A stretch of 64,000 nucleotides of DNA from Anaeramoeba flamelloides (lineage: Eukaryota > Metamonada > Anaeramoebidae): assembly GCA_027625915.1 (NCBI GenBank), contig JANTQA010000026.1, forward strand, positions 5,394,001-5,458,000, written 5' to 3'. Below, piece by piece: positions 61,100 through 64,000 of this stretch. A program made the translations under genes and the position numbers. Positions within the stretch are counted from its first letter, which is position 1, and each line of letters opens with the position of its first letter. Below the pieces are notes generated by a model. The model was not told the origin of the DNA, ran no database searches, and saw only the letters and a program-made list of their open reading frames with translations.

Positions 61100-61455
61100 A
61101 ATGAATGATGAATAATAATTTTGTATAAGTAAATAGTTTATTTGAGCATTGGGTTTAAGTTGAAAAAAAATTAAAATTAGTTCGCCAGATTTTTTGAAAA
61201 TTACTTATATTTATTGATTATCAATCAGTATTAGATGATTCAGAATTGAATTTTATAACCAAAATAATTTAACAGAACAAAAACGATCTGGTTTCTAAAG
61301 ATGTAAAAAGATAAATAATAAAAAAAAAAAAAAAAAAAGATTTTGATTCTTTTATTGTAGGGTTATTATTTTTAATTGGTTTGTTTATTTCTTAAAAAAA
61401 GTCAATAGACTTGATAAACAAAAAAAAAAAAAATTATAAAAAAGATTGATTCATA

Positions 61456-63680
61456 AATAGTTTTTAAAAAAACAAGAGAATGAATTAAAATAAAATAAAT
61501 AAATCAAAAAAAAAAATCCAAAGGAAAAAAGAAGAGAATTAATTAAAATAATGAAATAAAAAAAAATTCAAACAAAAGAAATAAAATTCAAATAAGAAAA
61601 ATGGAAAGAAAAAGGAAAATAGAGTAAAGAGTAAATAATAAGAAATAAGAATAATTTTAAAATCTTGCTTCTCTAAAGGAACGATACCATGTGGTTTGTT
61701 CTTCAAGATTTTCTAAAGAAAATAAAAATGTTGAATCGCTTGTTCGAATTTCAATACAGCATTTTTTTTTTTGTTCAACTTTTTTTTTAATTGATCTTCC
61801 ATCTTCTTTAATATCGATTTTGAGCTCGCAGCTTCCATTTTCTTTATCATAAATCGCTAGGATCCCATTGTCCAATTCAAAAAATCGTTTGTTCCATTTG
61901 TATCTTCCAAATGATTTCTTTTCAGATTTTAGTTCAACAGTTGTTTTTAAGATTTTTTTGATTGATGGCTGTAATTGTGAATTTGTTGTTTTGTTGATTG
62001 GTACGTTTGTTTTTGTTGCTGTTTTTGTTGATGATGATGTTGATGTTGATGTTTTGTTTGTTGATGTTGTTGTTGATGTGTTATTTAAAGAAGAGGTTTT
62101 GGAAATGACATTTGTGAGTAATTGTTGTTTGCTTTGGAATGATTGGTTTTGTTGTTGTGGATTGTTATTATTATTGAGGTTGTTCTTGTTCTTGTTAGTA
62201 TTGTTTAGATCGTTGTTCTTGTTTTTTTGTGTTATTATCTTTTCAAAGCCTTGGATTTGGATTTCAAGGAATTGTTTTTGTTTTTCAGATTGAGAAATGA
62301 TTTCTTTTTGTTCTTGCTTGCTGTCGTTGATTTGTTCTTGTAAGTTTCGTATTTTTGATTTGAGCTTTTGTAATGATTCTTGGTTTTGTTGTTCAATTTG
62401 TTTGTTGAGTTTTGTTATTTCTTGTTGCAATTGGATTTTCGTAAGCTCACCTCGGTCCAGTTCTTGTCTGTATCGCTGTGCTTGTCTGGGCAGCGACTGC
62501 AAAATCCTGTCGTTGACTTGTTGGAAATCTTGTTTTGATTTGACAAACTGATAGTCGATGTATTTGCTCATCCTGATTTTGTTTTTCAAAACAGAATTGT
62601 TTTTTTCGACTTGTTTGTTGTTTCCTAACAAGACCTTCAAAAGTCCAACAAGATTCTTGATTTGTTCGTCTTGTGATTTGAGTGCTAAAATGAAGTTGTC
62701 AATGAATACCTTTCTTTCAGATTCGTATTTTTTTTTTTCTTCTTCACTTTCCTTTTAATGTTTTTTTTTTGTTTGTTTGTTTGTTTGTTTTTTTGTTTGT
62801 TTGTTTTTTTATATTTTTTTTGGATGGAAAAGAAACAAAAGAAAATTTGTTATTTTTTGATTCTGCTTGTTGATCTTCGAATTAAAAAAAAATACTTTCA
62901 AAAAGATAAAGTCATTTTTAAAAAAGTTACTAAGTTGATTTTTAACATGTACTAACAAACCTCAGTCATCTTATTTTCTTTAAACTTCTTAAAAACATTT
63001 TTTATTCCTTTTTGGAAATTACTTTACAATTTTTTTTTTTTTTGGTTTTTGTTTTTGTTTTTGTTTTTGTTCTTCAAAAAAGAAGCAAAAACAAAATTGT
63101 TGTTTTTGGTTCTGCTTATCAAGTTTAAATTTCAAAAAAATTCTTCAAAAAGATTCACTTTTTTTTTTTTTTTTTAATGGAAAATTTTGTTTTTTGGATT
63201 TTTTGATTTTTTTATTGTTCGAAAAAAACCAAAAAAAAAAAAATCAAAACAAAAGTCAAAAAACATCCTTTTCAAAATTCAAAAACGAAAAATGATCATA
63301 AAAAATAAAAAAGAGAAAGAAAAAGATCTTTTGAAAAAAAAATTTTTGCAAATGTTTTTTTTTTTTTTTTTTTTTAGTTGTGAAAATAAAAAGGGTTCTT
63401 GTTTTTTGGAATTAGAGAAAAATATTTTCTTATAACAGTTCTTACAACAATTGTATTAAATTCAATAAAATATTCTCAAGAATTAAAACGATCAAAAATT
63501 AATTTTTGAGTTTTTTTTCCTTTTTAAGGATTTTTTTGAGAAGGATGGAAAAAATTGTTTTTTTTTGTTTTATTTTTTATGAGAAGAATAGAACAAAAGG
63601 AAATCAAATTACTCTTTTAATTTGAATTGCAATTTGAGTTGTTTGGTTCATTTTGTGAGAAATTTATAAGTTTGGGATTA
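61456..63680 (-). repeat. 2.2-kb inverted duplication, right arm
   Basis: Inverted partner of about 45106-47341; the two arms are separated by about 14 kb containing the ELAPOR-like gene. Apart from homopolymers the arms differ at only a few percent of sites; coding changes cluster in the low-complexity linker. Confidence 0.9.
61657..62969 (-). CDS. Coiled-coil/PH protein, right copy; intact
   Basis: Exon 1 is only nine bases, ATGACTGAG (62969-62961), followed by a 209-nt intron (62960-62752, GTTTGT...AAAAG) and exon 2 (62751-61657); the product is 367 residues. The exon 2 frame is open upstream of the first in-exon ATG (62571) and has no ATG there. That upstream part reads as a good coiled coil (KYESERKVFIDNFILALKSQ), which is why I add the micro-exon: it joins in phase as MTE-ESEEEKKK. 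The coiled coil continues to about residue 185, an N/T/S-rich linker follows, and a PH domain fills about 272-367, with the invariant tryptophan in TTWYRSF. PH domains bind phosphoinositides or proteins, so a membrane-recruited oligomer is likely. The left copy is 98% identical from residue 64 on. Confidence 0.75.
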
Positions 63681-64000
63681 TAAATAACAATGAAAAAAAT
63701 GATAATAATTCGGCTACAAAATAGAGTTCACAAAAAAAGACATGATTTTGAAATCGTTTTCAGACATTTTTAAAACTACTGAAACATTTTCTAACACATT
63801 AAAAGTGCAAAATTATTTAGAAAAGCTATTTTATTTGAAGTTTTTTTTATCAAAATTTAGTTTGCAATCAAATATCAACAAAGGTTTGCAATCTGTAGAA
63901 TTTCAAAATAAACTATCTTTTGTCAGGTATAAAAGGTAGTATTATTTTGGATATTAGCTGATCTCTCTTCAACTCCGTATGAATTTTAATAGTTATTAAA
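63681..64000. other. Window edge with possible partial palindromic element
   Basis: From about 63925 the sequence ATTAGCTGATCTCTCTTCAA then CGTATGAATTTTAATAG resembles the left inner arm of the AAGGTTTA palindromic family (compare 17120-17180). The window ends before it can be confirmed. Confidence 0.35.

Noticed and set aside
1-64000. tRNA genes, rRNA genes and CRISPR arrays
   Set aside because: No GGTTCGA-type B box in a foldable context, no rRNA-like GC-rich blocks, and no regularly spaced repeats were seen. (TA)n, (TTA)n and homopolymer tracts are microsatellites.
1-64000. Reassigned stop codons
   Set aside because: All recognised genes end in TAA, but this is expected at such AT content, and no coding exon has an in-frame TAG or TGA.

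Overview
The window is nuclear DNA from an extremely AT-rich unicellular eukaryote. The evidence is spliced genes with GT-AG introns, signalling domains typical of eukaryotes (copine, PH, EF-hand, an ELAPOR-like receptor), CAA-coded polyglutamine, and long homopolymer-rich spacers. Every gene whose end I can see stops with TAA, and no coding exon contains an in-frame TAG or TGA, so the standard code fits. An amoeboid protist (dictyostelid- or Anaeramoeba-like) would suit the domain repertoire, but the sequence alone does not settle the lineage. Coding DNA stands out from the spacers by its higher GC content and lack of long A/T runs.

Layout, left to right. 1-9.3 kb is mostly non-coding: one 56-codon reading frame that may be a last exon (2508-2678) and a nested palindromic repeat (3832-4895). 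9.3-10.5 kb is a two-exon PAS-GAF sensor of bacterial type. 11.3-22.4 kb is a repeat field: three related TA-flanked MITEs, two copies of a 560-bp palindromic element on either side of a small ubiquitin-like gene, a 1.7-kb inverted pair, and a decayed Tc1/mariner element. 24.6-30.7 kb is a 716-residue protein with four PH domains and EF-hands; its first PH domain is split by a 3.9-kb intron that holds transposon remains. 34.2-35.1 kb has another repeat copy and a LINE remnant. 35.4-40.1 kb (minus strand) is an eight-exon copine with a glutamine-rich tail. 45.1-47.3 kb and 61.5-63.7 kb are the two arms of a 2.2-kb inverted duplication, each carrying a coiled-coil/PH gene. Between the arms lies a large ELAPOR1/KIAA1324-like type I membrane protein (51.5-58.9 kb) with seven cysteine repeats and two MRH-like domains.

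The genes do not form an obvious pathway. Most concern membranes, calcium or phosphoinositides: copine (calcium-dependent lipid binding), PH/EF-hand (phosphoinositide plus calcium), coiled-coil/PH, and ELAPOR-like (endosome/lysosome trafficking). Joining exons by frame and family pattern gave 11 introns at distinct sites, from 99 to 3932 nt. All are GT-AG, with donors GTAAGT, GTAAAT, GTTTGT, GTATAA or GTAATG and A/T-rich acceptors ending AAAG, ATAG or TTAG.
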